This document shows positions 25,942 to 34,576 of a stretch of 64,000 nucleotides of DNA, piece by piece. The notes under the pieces are model-generated. The model worked only from the letters and a program-made list of their open reading frames with translations, was not told the DNA's origin and ran no database searches. The translations under genes were made by a program, and so were the position numbers. The stretch covers positions 1,178,001 to 1,242,000 of the forward strand of contig CAVTLG010000009.1 of the NCBI GenBank assembly GCA_963735495.1, given 5' to 3'. Position 1 is the stretch's first letter, and each line of letters starts with the position of its first letter. The stretch comes from CAVTLG01 sp963735495 (GTDB lineage Bacteria; Chloroflexota; Ktedonobacteria; Ktedonobacterales; Ktedonobacteraceae).

Positions 25942-26526
25942 ATGTTCTCAGGAATTGTTGAAGAACAGGGCATACTCAAACACAGCGAGGTCACAGGACT
26001 CGTCATTGCAGCAGGTCTCGTGCTTGAGGACATCCACGTCAAAGATAGCATTGCCGTAGATGGGATATGCCTGACGGTGACAGAACAGAGCCAGCAACAG
26101 TTTCGCGTGGATACAATGCCCGAAACGTTGCGCCGTACCAGATTAGGGAGCTTGCAACCAGGCGATAAGGTGAACCTGGAGCGCTCTCTTCCGGCTACCG
26201 GACGTATTGGCGGCCACATGGTCCAGGGACACGTAGAAGCATATGCCGCCGTACGCTCTGTTGCAGAAGACGGCAACAGTCTCAGCGTTGAGATCGAGTT
26301 GCCAGCCGCGCTACGTCCCTATGTCGTGGCAAAAGGCTTTATCGCGCTCAATGGAGTAAGTCTCACCGTCGTTGAGGTCAGTACAGAGACATTCTCTATC
26401 GCGCTCATTCCCTATACGCGAGAACATACCAACCTGGGGCAGGCATATCCAGGCATGCTGCTTAACCTGGAAACAGATATCCTGGGCCGTTACGTCGTAC
26501 AGTTCTTGCAATTGACACGAAATTAG
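25942..26526 (+). CDS. ribE: Riboflavin synthase alpha chain
   Basis: 194 residues built from two similar barrels. The first starts MFSGIVEEQG and includes IAVDGICLTVTE; the second has LNGVSLTVVEV and GRIGGHMVQGHVE precedes the junction. It dismutates two lumazine molecules to riboflavin. ATG 25942 is the canonical N-terminus, and the preceding open frame (to 25798) only reflects the hairpin region. It ends the operon; no ribD (deaminase/reductase) is present here, so that step must be encoded elsewhere. Confidence 0.94.
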   Translation: MFSGIVEEQGILKHSEVTGLVIAAGLVLEDIHVKDSIAVDGICLTVTEQSQQQFRVDTMPETLRRTRLGSLQPGDKVNLERSLPATGRIGGHMVQGHVEAYAAVRSVAEDGNSLSVEIELPAALRPYVVAKGFIALNGVSLTVVEVSTETFSIALIPYTREHTNLGQAYPGMLLNLETDILGRYVVQFLQLTRN

Positions 26527-26563
26527 TCTCACCCACAGCTTTCGCGCCATCGCCTCCAACCTA

Positions 26564-27256
26564 TCAGCGTCTTTCCAGTCCGTATGACGGAGGCGATGGC
26601 GACACAGAATACGGGTTAGGAGCTGCGGACGGTTGGAGAGCGCCATGTTTTTTTTGCCTGGCCCCAGCAAGAATCAACTCCAATCCTGCCAGAAAGTCCA
26701 TGTCTGTCGTATAATTATTGGCCTGATTTTCCTGAAAGATGGCCGCTATAATCGATTCTTCTGTGGAGTGAGCGTGATTCACCGTGTCAATGGTTGGAGC
26801 AGCCTGCTCTTCGATGACAAAACCATACACATAGGAGATGGCCGCAGAACAGGTGAGGGAGGCCAGACGCAGGGAGAAGCCTGCGGCCAGAAGGCTCCGA
26901 ATGGTCATCTCCACCAGCTGCGCTAACAGAACTGCACGGCCAAAACCAGCACCCGCGACCACGCGTGCTCCTTCCCGATGGGCGAGCATCGCCTGCCGTA
27001 AGCGCTGGCACATGTCCTCTAACCACTCCGACCAATCCTGCTCTGGGGCTAGCCCCTCGAAGTGAGCAAATTGTGCGGATAACAGCACATTCGCCATCTC
27101 ATCAAGCAATTCTTGTTTGTTTTTGACATGCCAGTAGAGCGCTCCCGCGTGAACACCAAGTTCAGCTGCGACTTTCCTCAGCGTCACCCCCTCCAGACCG
27201 TCCCGGTCGAGCAGGGTCATAGCGGTATCAATGATTTGTTCTCGGTGTATTTTCAT
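26564..27256 (-). CDS. TetR-family repressor, TetR(class)-like with TetR_C domain
   Basis: About 230 residues from ATG 27256 (MKIHREQIIDTAMTLLDRDG); upstream in-frame ATGs at 27268 and 27304 overlap the operator region. The helix-turn-helix is VTLRKVAAELGVHAGALYWHVKNKQELLDEM, very close to the tetracycline repressor pattern, and the C-terminus ends DFLAGLELILAGA as in TetR_C domains. It is divergent from a TetX-like monooxygenase, with a palindrome between them. Likely a drug-responsive repressor of that gene; the ligand is inferred, not shown. Confidence 0.88.
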   Translation of the reverse strand: MKIHREQIIDTAMTLLDRDGLEGVTLRKVAAELGVHAGALYWHVKNKQELLDEMANVLLSAQFAHFEGLAPEQDWSEWLEDMCQRLRQAMLAHREGARVVAGAGFGRAVLLAQLVEMTIRSLLAAGFSLRLASLTCSAAISYVYGFVIEEQAAPTIDTVNHAHSTEESIIAAIFQENQANNYTTDMDFLAGLELILAGARQKKHGALQPSAAPNPYSVSPSPPSYGLERR

Positions 27257-27261
27257 AGTAC

Positions 27262-27316
27262 TTGACATTGTAGCACAGTATGATGTAAACTGCACAGTGT
27301 TCAACTTGAACAGTGT
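27262..27316 (+). promoter_or_regulatory. Promoter and TetR-type operator for the TetX-like gene
   Basis: TTGACA (27262-27267), an 18-base spacer, TAAACT (27286-27291). It is followed by the dyad ACAGTGTTCAA-C-TTGAACAGTGT (27294-27316), whose core GTTCAACTTGAAC is a perfect palindrome. The site lies downstream of the -10 on the oxygenase side and upstream of tetR. Confidence 0.65.
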
Positions 27317-27368
27317 ACAATTTTTTTAGCAAGAAAGACAATCTGCATCAGATGGAGGAACTTTTACG

Positions 27369-28532
27369 ATGACAACGCATAAAACTCCGCGTATCGCCAT
27401 CATTGGCGCTGGCCCTGCTGGCTTGACGCTTGCACGCATACTTCAGACGCGCGACATTCCCGCCACGGTCTTTGAACGGGAGAGTTCTCCCGATGAGCGA
27501 CCACAGGGTGGTACACTCGATCTCCACCCGGTGTCCGGTCAACTGGCCGTTCGTCTTGCCGGACTTAATGAACAATTTCGGGCCATTGCCCGCTATGAAG
27601 ATCAGGAGATGCGCCGCCTCAGCAAAGAGGGACGGGGGCTTTTTGAGGCACGGCAGGATCAGGGGCCGCAAGACCGCCCCGAGGTTGATCGGACCGAACT
27701 GCGTGCCATGCTGCTGGACTCGTTGGCTCCAGACGTGGTCCGTTGGGGACGTGGCCTGCGCTCCGTTCACCAGATGGATGATGGCACCCATGAACTGCTC
27801 TTTGAAGATGGTGTGAGCGAAACCTTTGACCTGGTGGTTGGGGCGGATGGAGCCTGGTCGCGTGTGCGTCCTCTCCTGTCGAGCGCCACGCCCTTTTATA
27901 CTGGAGTCACCTTCATTGAGCTGGGCCTGGATGATGTGGATCAGAAGCATCGCGCGCTGGCCCAACTAGTTGGGCATGGGAGTATGTTTGCCCTGGCAGA
28001 GAACAAAGGTCTGATCGCCCAGCGCAACGGCCATGGTCACATCCGAGTCTACGCAGCCATGCGGACTCCTCAAGGATGGGAGACCAACACCGGCTTTGAT
28101 GCTACCAATCCCCAAACGGCCCGCGCATGGCTGCTAGATCTGTTCTCTGATTGGGGCCAGAACCTGCTTGCCTTGATCCAGGAATGCAATGATCATTTCG
28201 TGGTCAGACCACTCTTCATGCTTCCCATTGGTCATCGATGGGATTTCCATGCAGGCGTGACCCTGCTCGGTGATGCTGCACATCTGATGTCACCATTCTC
28301 TGGCGAAGGAGCGAACTCGGCGATGCTCGATGCGGCTGACCTTGCCAACGCCATTAGTACATGCAGCACGCTTGAGGATGCGGTGCACACCTATCAAGAA
28401 ACGATGTTCCCCCGCGCCGAGATTGCCGCCAGAAGCGCTGATGAGGGTCTGAGTCATGCTATTGCGCCTGACTCCGCCACCCATGTCCCCCCTGGTGTCT
28501 ATCATGAAACGACATCAGCTGAGGCTGAGTAA
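27369..28532 (+). CDS. FAD-dependent monooxygenase, TetX-like
   Basis: 387 residues. N-terminal FAD-binding IAIIGAGPAGLTLARIL, then GGTLDLHPVSGQ (the TetX-type loop), EVDRTELRAMLLDSL, DLVVGADGAWSRVR and GDAAHLMSPFSGEGANSAMLDA. This order and the GGTLDL loop are characteristic of tetracycline-inactivating monooxygenases and close relatives. It hydroxylates an aromatic substrate using NADPH and O2. GGAGGAAC precedes ATG 27369. The divergent TetR-class repressor supports induction by its substrate. Many chromosomal relatives have other or unknown substrates, so resistance should not be assumed. Confidence 0.88.
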   Translation: MTTHKTPRIAIIGAGPAGLTLARILQTRDIPATVFERESSPDERPQGGTLDLHPVSGQLAVRLAGLNEQFRAIARYEDQEMRRLSKEGRGLFEARQDQGPQDRPEVDRTELRAMLLDSLAPDVVRWGRGLRSVHQMDDGTHELLFEDGVSETFDLVVGADGAWSRVRPLLSSATPFYTGVTFIELGLDDVDQKHRALAQLVGHGSMFALAENKGLIAQRNGHGHIRVYAAMRTPQGWETNTGFDATNPQTARAWLLDLFSDWGQNLLALIQECNDHFVVRPLFMLPIGHRWDFHAGVTLLGDAAHLMSPFSGEGANSAMLDAADLANAISTCSTLEDAVHTYQETMFPRAEIAARSADEGLSHAIAPDSATHVPPGVYHETTSAEAE

Positions 28533-28637
28533 CAGGTCTCCTGGGGCACTCCAGCCTGGTCTCTATTTTTCTTAGTCTTTGCCTTTGCGACCCGCTAGCT
28601 GCCCTCTACCTGTAGCGTAACTTAGTAGTGCGCTATC

Positions 28638-29603
28638 TTACGCGGTACCGAAGGTCACACCCAGGTCACTGAGCCATTTGCGATAGGCTATCGCCGTACG
28701 ATCCGAGCGTAAGTGCAGTTCTGCCTGTAGATCCAATGGCAAGAGTTCTGGACGCTGTGATTCGACAATCGGGACATCTTGCCAGGTAATCTCATCCTCG
28801 AATTTGCGGATCTCATCGTCGGGCAAGTGATCGTAATCCATTGCGACATAGGTCCAGGCTATCGATTGGCGCTCGGAAACAGGCGTCACCGTAAAATACA
28901 TAGCAAAGCGGGGGCCAGATGAAGATTTCACAAAGAAAGCCGTCAGGCAACGCACAACGTCATAGGTATACGTGACGCTGGCTCCTTTGCCTGAACCATC
29001 GGGATCAGGCTGCCAGACCGTGATATCGCGTGCCGTCACGCCATCGGGGCGAACTTCGACCACATAATCGTTTATTTCGGCATGTTCGGGATCACCCAGA
29101 TAGCCCTGATGCACAAAAGGGAAATGGGTCACATCCAGAAAATTCTCGACGGCACGCGGTCCACTGGCACGATAAGCATAAGGTCCACAGTGGATTTTAC
29201 GAAATGATGCATCATCCCACTGAGCAAAGGACGGAATATCCTGCGTGGGATTCCCCAGACACACCCAGATCCAGTTATACTGCTCACGTACATGGTAGAT
29301 TTTGGCGCAGGCTCTAGCAGGTGGGATCTGCTCAGGATGAGCGGGGAAACGAATACATTGTCCATCCTCGTTATAGACCCAGCCGTGATACGGGCAGGCC
29401 AGCGTATGCTGGCTGACTTTACCTAGAGAAAGTCTCGTTCCGCGATGGACACACAAATCACGCCAGGCATGAAAGTTGCTGCCCGCACGCCAGAGTACAA
29501 TATCTTCATCCAACAAGCGTAGCGCGAGCGGTTTGCCTTCTGGTACGTCCGGCGCATAAGCTACCACATGCCAATCATTCAGCAGCACAGGATCTTCCAG
29601 CAT
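28638..29603 (-). CDS. Rieske non-heme iron oxygenase, alpha subunit (vanillate demethylase/phthalate dioxygenase-like)
   Basis: About 321 residues. N-terminal Rieske [2Fe-2S] domain with CVHRGTRLSLGK and CPYHGWVY (C-x-H ... C-x2-H); catalytic domain with ENFLDVTHFPFVHQG carrying the mononuclear iron histidines. It hydroxylates or demethylates aromatic compounds using electrons from a reductase not encoded here. The start was put at ATG 29603, with GGGGA just upstream, because homology begins LNDWHVVAYAPDV; the open frame extends to 29708 over the preceding gene's end. It is 14 bases after the upstream gene on the same strand. Confidence 0.87.
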   Translation of the reverse strand: MLEDPVLLNDWHVVAYAPDVPEGKPLALRLLDEDIVLWRAGSNFHAWRDLCVHRGTRLSLGKVSQHTLACPYHGWVYNEDGQCIRFPAHPEQIPPARACAKIYHVREQYNWIWVCLGNPTQDIPSFAQWDDASFRKIHCGPYAYRASGPRAVENFLDVTHFPFVHQGYLGDPEHAEINDYVVEVRPDGVTARDITVWQPDPDGSGKGASVTYTYDVVRCLTAFFVKSSSGPRFAMYFTVTPVSERQSIAWTYVAMDYDHLPDDEIRKFEDEITWQDVPIVESQRPELLPLDLQAELHLRSDRTAIAYRKWLSDLGVTFGTA

Positions 29604-29617
29604 ACGATAATCCCCAA

Positions 29618-30064
29618 TCAGGCTGTCGTTTTCTTCTGGGCTGATTTCATGGAGATCAGGCGCAGATGATTGGCCAGATGCGCGTTGAAGGTGAGTCCCT
29701 CTCCCCATTCAGGATAGGTCGGGTGCAGAGCCAGAAAAGCCAGCGGGATTACGTACTGAATAAATACTTTTACGTCCATATCTGTGAGCAGGGTCCGCAG
29801 ATGCTGAGGAGAAGGGGCAAGCCACCTCTTTTCGCTTGCTAACTGATCAGTCAGGGAAGCATCGTGCACGCGGGCAGATTGTTCAACAGCTCCAGGGGTA
29901 TAGCCCAGAAGAGAGAGACCATCCAGCGGAACAGTGTGCTCTGTATCCAGCGCTTCGCCATCAACCCACTGCTGCACAGTCTGGCAAAGATCGGAGTCGG
30001 AAAGGGCCAGCAAATCAACTTGAACTTGTTTGGCAAAGGTGCGCGTTCGGCTGTTCATCTTCAT
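29618..30064 (-). CDS. Hypothetical protein upstream of the Rieske oxygenase
   Basis: About 148 residues from ATG 30064 (GAAAGG upstream). Soluble, mostly helical sequence (MKMNSRTRTFAKQVQVDLL..., LLTDMDVKVFIQYVIPLAFLALHP). No family recognised. It ends 14 bases before the Rieske gene, so the two probably form one transcript. Contact-type motifs such as zinc ligands are absent. Confidence 0.55.
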   Translation of the reverse strand: MKMNSRTRTFAKQVQVDLLALSDSDLCQTVQQWVDGEALDTEHTVPLDGLSLLGYTPGAVEQSARVHDASLTDQLASEKRWLAPSPQHLRTLLTDMDVKVFIQYVIPLAFLALHPTYPEWGEGLTFNAHLANHLRLISMKSAQKKTTA

Positions 30065-30233
30065 AAGAGACCTTTCAAATGAAAGCAATCTAGCAGACGC
30101 TCAAGTCGCACCTCATGTTTGCCGGTGAAAACATGAAAAGGCAACTGTGGTCAAAACGAAAGATGTGCCGTACCATCCCAGTCTTTGCATGCTCGGAACA
30201 CATCTCTCGGCTAACCGGAAAATATGGAGCGGT

Positions 30234-30266
30234 ACGCACATTGAGATGGAGACATTCAATGTGCGT
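30234..30266. repeat. Small inverted repeat between zinc-ribbon and hypothetical genes
   Basis: ACGCACATTGA (30234-30244) and TCAATGTGCGT (30256-30266), 11-bp arms. Possible transcription end for the zinc-ribbon gene or an operator; no T-run. Confidence 0.4.
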
Positions 30267-30302
30267 AACAGGCAACACAATTATCGATAGCAATCTAAAG
30301 AT

Positions 30303-30659
30303 TTACCAGCGAGACCGGCGTTGGCCGCCTCCACGGCTTGAGGAACCCTGCGACTGAAAACAATCACTGCAATAGACAGGCCTGTCGTCACGTGGCTGGA
30401 AAGGTACTTGTGCTTCATTTCCACAACTCGCGCAGGTAACAGTATACATCTGGCGTGGCTCACGATCACGTGAACCGCCGCCACGGCCACCGCCATAACC
30501 ACCCTGTCCGCCAGATTGCTTTCGTGCAGCGCGACAAGAGGGGCAACGACTGGGTTTATTCGTCAGTCCACGGCTTGCATAGAATTCTTGCTCGCCAACG
30601 GTAAAAGTAAACTCCTGATTGCAATCGCGACAATACAGTGTCTCATCAGCTAGTGCCAT
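30303..30659 (-). CDS. Double zinc-ribbon protein with RGG-like linker
   Basis: 118 residues: an N-terminal ribbon (YCRDCNQEFTFT ... CPSCRAA), a Gly/Arg-rich linker (GGYGGGRGGGSRDR), a second ribbon (VTCASCGNEAQVPF ... VYCSDCF), and a basic GGG/R tail. The CxxC pairs should bind two zincs, and the RGG-like linker suggests nucleic-acid binding. Small proteins of this design are common in Chloroflexota and Actinobacteria, but the role is not defined. ATG 30659 has a purine-rich leader. Confidence 0.8.
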   Translation of the reverse strand: MALADETLYCRDCNQEFTFTVGEQEFYASRGLTNKPSRCPSCRAARKQSGGQGGYGGGRGGGSRDREPRQMYTVTCASCGNEAQVPFQPRDDRPVYCSDCFQSQGSSSRGGGQRRSRW

Positions 30660-30990
30660 TTTTCTTCTTCACTCCAGGGCAAACGCCCAATAAACTCTTC
30701 TGTATCGCGCAGCTTACAATAGAAGACCTACTCCGAGCAACAATGCACTATACAGCGTGCCGCAATTATACCACATTGTTCCAGCGAGCGGTACACCCAA
30801 ATTGTCCTAAATCTATCCATGAACATTTAAGCACAACATCAGGCTGTTCCCGGCTCGAAGAACCCAGAGTAGCCTGTGCAGAAAACAACACATATAGATT
30901 TATGTGTATCTATTTCAACCTCTCGGCAACGGTGACAGGTATGCTAAAATAGCACCAGCGATATACATAAAGAAGGTGTAGGAAGGCATT
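30660..30990. other. Divergent intergenic region, no gene recognised
   Basis: 331 bases between the zinc-ribbon gene and the alcohol dehydrogenase. The open frame on the plus strand lacks protein-like composition. Presumably holds both promoters. Confidence 0.4.
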
Positions 30991-32067
30991 ATGCTGGCAG
31001 CAATGTTTTATGGGCCCATGGATGTGCGTATGGAAGAGCGTCCCATCCCCTCGGTAGGTGCAGGCGAGGTGCTCCTGCAGGTGGCAGCCGCGACAACATG
31101 TGGAACAGATCTAAAAACGTATCGTCGCGGACACCCCTTGCTCTTTCAGCATCCACCGGCTGGCTTTGGTCACGAGGTTGCCGGCGTGGTAGCAGCAGTC
31201 GGATCTGGCGTCACACAATGCCACGAGGGTGATGCAATCGTCGTGGCAAACTCTGCGCCTTGTTTGCGCTGCTTCTTCTGTCGGCGAGGCAGATACAGCC
31301 TTTGCGAGGATCTTCTGTTCCTCAATGGTGCCTACGCCGAATACCTGCTCGTGCCCGAACGGATCGTGCGCCAGAACCTTTACAAGCTACCAACCACTAC
31401 TTCATTCATTGCTGCAGCCCTGACCGAGCCATTAGCCTGCGCATTACACGGAGTCGATGCCAGCGAAATCACACCAGGCGATACAGTCGTAATCATGGGG
31501 GCTGGCCCATTGGGACTCTTGCTCACCGCGCTGGCAAAACTACGTGGCGCGTACGTCATAGTCACCGGGCATGGGGCTGAACGCCTGCAACTCGCCCGCC
31601 ATTTCGGCGCAGATACGCTCATTGACGTCAGTTCACTCTCTTCTACTGCCCAGTGTGAAGCTGTACGCGCACAGACAGAGGGACAACGCGGCGCAGATGT
31701 GGTCATAGAAGCCATAGGCACGCCAGAAACATGGACACTGGCAACCAGCATGGTACGACCGGGGGGTCTGGTCAACTTCTTTGGTGGCTGTCCCTCCGGC
31801 ACACAGGTCGCGCTGGAAACCCGTCCCCTCCACTATGGCGAGTTGACAACGAAAGGGGTGTTCCATCATACCCCGGCCTACTTTGCCCAGGCGCTCGACC
31901 TTATCACCGGTCGGCACATCGATGTTGAAGCGTTAATTAGCGAACGCGTCCCGCTCGCCGCAACGCTGGATACACTGGAGCGCCTCTTACACAAACAAGG
32001 CGTTAAATATGCGCTGATTCCTCCGGCCTTTGCGCAATCTCTGGAATCTGCAACAATCCCTGAGTGA
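30991..32067 (+). CDS. Zinc-dependent medium-chain alcohol dehydrogenase (sorbitol/threonine dehydrogenase-like)
   Basis: 358 residues. Catalytic zinc ligands Cys in TTCGTD and GHE (AGFGHEVAGVV); structural zinc cysteines in CLRCFFCRRGRYSLC; Rossmann motif VVIMGAGPLGLLL. It oxidises a secondary alcohol or polyol with NAD(P). AGGAAGG lies before ATG 30991. Its 3' end overlaps the convergent TetR gene by 65 bases, so both strands are read there and mutual interference is possible. Substrate not predictable from sequence alone. Confidence 0.9.
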   Translation: MLAAMFYGPMDVRMEERPIPSVGAGEVLLQVAAATTCGTDLKTYRRGHPLLFQHPPAGFGHEVAGVVAAVGSGVTQCHEGDAIVVANSAPCLRCFFCRRGRYSLCEDLLFLNGAYAEYLLVPERIVRQNLYKLPTTTSFIAAALTEPLACALHGVDASEITPGDTVVIMGAGPLGLLLTALAKLRGAYVIVTGHGAERLQLARHFGADTLIDVSSLSSTAQCEAVRAQTEGQRGADVVIEAIGTPETWTLATSMVRPGGLVNFFGGCPSGTQVALETRPLHYGELTTKGVFHHTPAYFAQALDLITGRHIDVEALISERVPLAATLDTLERLLHKQGVKYALIPPAFAQSLESATIPE

Positions 32068-32623
32068 TCAGTTGGCAATAGAGCTGAATAACCTGTTGCA
32101 CACTGAGACGCCCATCCGGTCGGAACCAGGATGCGACCTCTGTGCACATCGCAATGATGGCATAGGATGCAACCTTCGCGTCGCTCTGACGAAATACGCC
32201 GTGCTCCATACCATCACCTAAGAGCGCCTGCAGCAACCGCTCATAAGTATCACGCAAAGAGAGAATAGCGGCTTTGTGCTCCCCTTCAAGCGCGCGTATC
32301 TCCGTATCGATGATAAAGAACTCTGCTTTATGCATAGTGTGGAGGCGTATATGGTGCGCGATGGCCTCCTGCAAACGCTGCTGCGGATCATCGTACACAC
32401 GCAGAATATGTTCTAAACCATTGTTGAGACGCTGCATATACGTGACCATGATCTCAATCAGCAATGCTTGCTTGTTGGGAAAATGATGGTAGATACTGGC
32501 AGCCTGAATCCCAGCAATGCGCGCGATGTCACGCAAAGGAGCAGCATGATAACCATACTCAGCGAACAACTGTACAGCCGCCGCTAGAATATTTTCGCGC
32601 ATAGGACGGCCTGCTGGCCGCAT
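32003..32623 (-). CDS. TetR-family transcriptional regulator
   Basis: About 206 residues from ATG 32623 (GAGGAAA upstream; a GTG six bases earlier is possible). Helix-turn-helix: RENILAAAVQLFAEYGYHAAPLRDIARIAGIQAASIYHHFPNKQALL, a FadR/AcuR-like TetR N-domain. The ligand domain is helical (TEIRALEGEHKAAILSLRDTYERLL). It is convergent with and overlaps the alcohol dehydrogenase. Its promoter and leader segment (32623-32682) is duplicated exactly at 33876-33935, upstream of the methyltransferase gene. Confidence 0.87.
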   Translation of the reverse strand: MRPAGRPMRENILAAAVQLFAEYGYHAAPLRDIARIAGIQAASIYHHFPNKQALLIEIMVTYMQRLNNGLEHILRVYDDPQQRLQEAIAHHIRLHTMHKAEFFIIDTEIRALEGEHKAAILSLRDTYERLLQALLGDGMEHGVFRQSDAKVASYAIIAMCTEVASWFRPDGRLSVQQVIQLYCQLITQGLLQIPEIAQRPEESAHI

Positions 32624-32682
32624 AAGCACATTTCCTCTTTTCTCTCAAGATTACCATCATTGTATCACGAGCAAAGAAGGTC
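32623..32682 (-). repeat. 60-bp direct repeat, copy 1 (tetR leader)
   Basis: Starts TAAGCACATTTCC and ends AAAGAAGGTC; identical to 33876-33935. It carries the Shine-Dalgarno and a TACAAT -10-like box on the minus strand. Confidence 0.9.
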
Positions 32683-32847
32683 GATACGCAGAACAAACAG
32701 ACAGTATTTTCTCCAGCATAGCAAAGACCCTTAGTGCAAAACCACTTGACCTCTGCGGCATCGTTCGCGTAGCATACCTTCCGTTGAGAGGCGCGGGAGG
32801 CGGCATCTGACTTGCTCCATGCCATCGATCCGTCTGAGGATACTGCA

Positions 32848-33753
32848 TTAGGACAAAGGGTCGCTCTCTAGCCGCCGTTTGGATCGCGGCACACGGCCCC
32901 AGGCAGTCAGCAGACTTGTTGTTGCCGTGAAGTCCGGCTGCTGCATCTCGCTCAACGCTTGCTGACAGATCTCCTCGTAGTCATCTGGCACACCCGTCCA
33001 CTTGCGCAAGAACGGCACAATGGTCCGAAAGCCGAGTTTATTCATCTCAAAAAAGCGTTGCCATTCGAGAGTCCCGGCGCGATATTCGATGGTACAGGTT
33101 CGTGTTTGGACCTCATCCAGGCCATGTTGGTGCAGCAGGTGCGCCAGTTGGCTGGTCGCGCCATCAACGATTGGGGTAAAGTAGTGCCCCGCCTGGTAGA
33201 AGGCCTGTAGGAAAAGTTCAAAGAAGCGCGAGAGGGCCGGACTGCTACTCACCCACCCCCAATTGCCTTCGGTGATGCGCACCACTCCGCCTGGGCGGCA
33301 CACACGCTGGTACTCTTGCAGCAGTTTTGGCCAGTCCCAGGTGCGCAGCCAGCTTGACGCGGCGCGATGATTAACCAGATTGAAGAAATTGGTGGGAAAT
33401 TCGAGCATGCGCAGGGCATCCGCGACGTGAAATTGCACGCGATCACTGACCTGCGCAGCCTCGGCCTGGGCGCGAGCGTACTCGACAAAGGTGCGACTCA
33501 CGTCCAGGCCCACCAACATCTTGCAGCTCGGCGTCGTTTGCGCCAGTTCAATCAGCCAGCCGCCAGTACCGCAGCCCACATCGAGCACACTTGGGAAGAT
33601 GGTCGGGTCCGGCTGCTCTGGCAGCACGCCCCCCATGCCCACGGTGAACATAGCATCGAAGACTTGTAAACGGTTCAGTTCTTCTTGATCAGAGCGATCC
33701 TGCACAAAATAGGTACTCGGATGCTCGCGCCTGGGTTCCGGTGGAACAGACAT
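32848..33753 (-). CDS. Class I SAM-dependent methyltransferase
   Basis: 301 residues from ATG 33753 (AAGGAG upstream). Motif I VLDVGCGTGGWLIELA, LVGLDVSRTFVEYA, motif HVADALRML and RVCRPGGVVRITEG are clear. The N-terminal EHPSTYFVQDRSDQEELNRLQ segment precedes the fold, as in a group of Chloroflexota methyltransferases. Substrate unknown. The open frame extends upstream to 33885, into the 60-bp repeat that copies the neighbouring tetR leader, so transcription may use that duplicated promoter. Confidence 0.86.
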   Translation of the reverse strand: MSVPPEPRREHPSTYFVQDRSDQEELNRLQVFDAMFTVGMGGVLPEQPDPTIFPSVLDVGCGTGGWLIELAQTTPSCKMLVGLDVSRTFVEYARAQAEAAQVSDRVQFHVADALRMLEFPTNFFNLVNHRAASSWLRTWDWPKLLQEYQRVCRPGGVVRITEGNWGWVSSSPALSRFFELFLQAFYQAGHYFTPIVDGATSQLAHLLHQHGLDEVQTRTCTIEYRAGTLEWQRFFEMNKLGFRTIVPFLRKWTGVPDDYEEICQQALSEMQQPDFTATTSLLTAWGRVPRSKRRLESDPLS

Positions 33754-33875
33754 GGCCTGACACTCCTTGCTGGCTCTCCGCAGCATCGTTTCTAGCCTGC
33801 GCGTCTTCGGAGAGCGGACTCTTTTGCTCCTAGTATACCGAAAAGGCGCGTGCCTGTTCGAGCATTTCATACACC

Positions 33876-33935
33876 TTAAGCACATTTCCTCTTTTCTCTC
33901 AAGATTACCATCATTGTATCACGAGCAAAGAAGGT
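33876..33935 (-). repeat. 60-bp direct repeat, copy 2 (upstream of methyltransferase)
   Basis: Exact copy of the tetR leader at 32623-32682, 1,253 bases away and in the same orientation. The two copies bracket the methyltransferase gene. Confidence 0.9.
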
Positions 33936-34266
33936 CAACGTGCAACATCGTTTTCTACCCTCTGCCCGACCAGATCACTTCATAGCTTCATGCATACGCT
34001 CTTCACAGCTAAGAAGAATGTCTCTATGCATCCTTTTTTGCTAACCAAAGCGTACCAAGGTATTACAATTCTTCAGCAGTCTAAAAACGTTCCCTTTTAG
34101 AGAGCAGTTCTCGAAAGCTGCCCAAATTTAAGCGAACGATGAGCACATATATTTGTATCACCCTCTCAATTGCTATATACTTATAACATTTTCTACAATA
34201 TTAGGATATAATAGTCACCAAAGTACACCAAGCAGACATATTTTCGCAGAGGCAAAGGAAAATATT
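33936..34266. other. AT-rich intergenic region at the island's left edge
   Basis: 331 bases. No gene or clear structure seen; base composition becomes AT-rich compared with the methyltransferase side. Confidence 0.4.
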
Positions 34267-34576
34267 ATGGGGACTTTTAGTGATACAGGATCACCTAATA
34301 GTGGGAGATCTCCAAATAGCCATGAGACAGGTGGAGAAGATCATGACCTGCTCAAGAGAGCAACAGAGGATGCTAAAAGACAGAAGAAGAGAAGCGTAGC
34401 GAGGCGAGATCAATCACCTTTTTCTGAAAAGAGTAAAGCCACCAGTAGTAATGATTTAAGTGAATTTGACGCATTAAAAGCAAAAATTTCAGAGGTAAAA
34501 TCTAACACCAATAGAGCACCAAACACACATTCGGATTCGAAAAAACGTATCCTCTCAATAATTTGGAGTAGCTTAG

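Noticed and set aside
26633..27065. Plus-strand frames opposite the TetR gene
   Set aside because: Shadow frames of the repressor, whose helix-turn-helix is clear on the minus strand.
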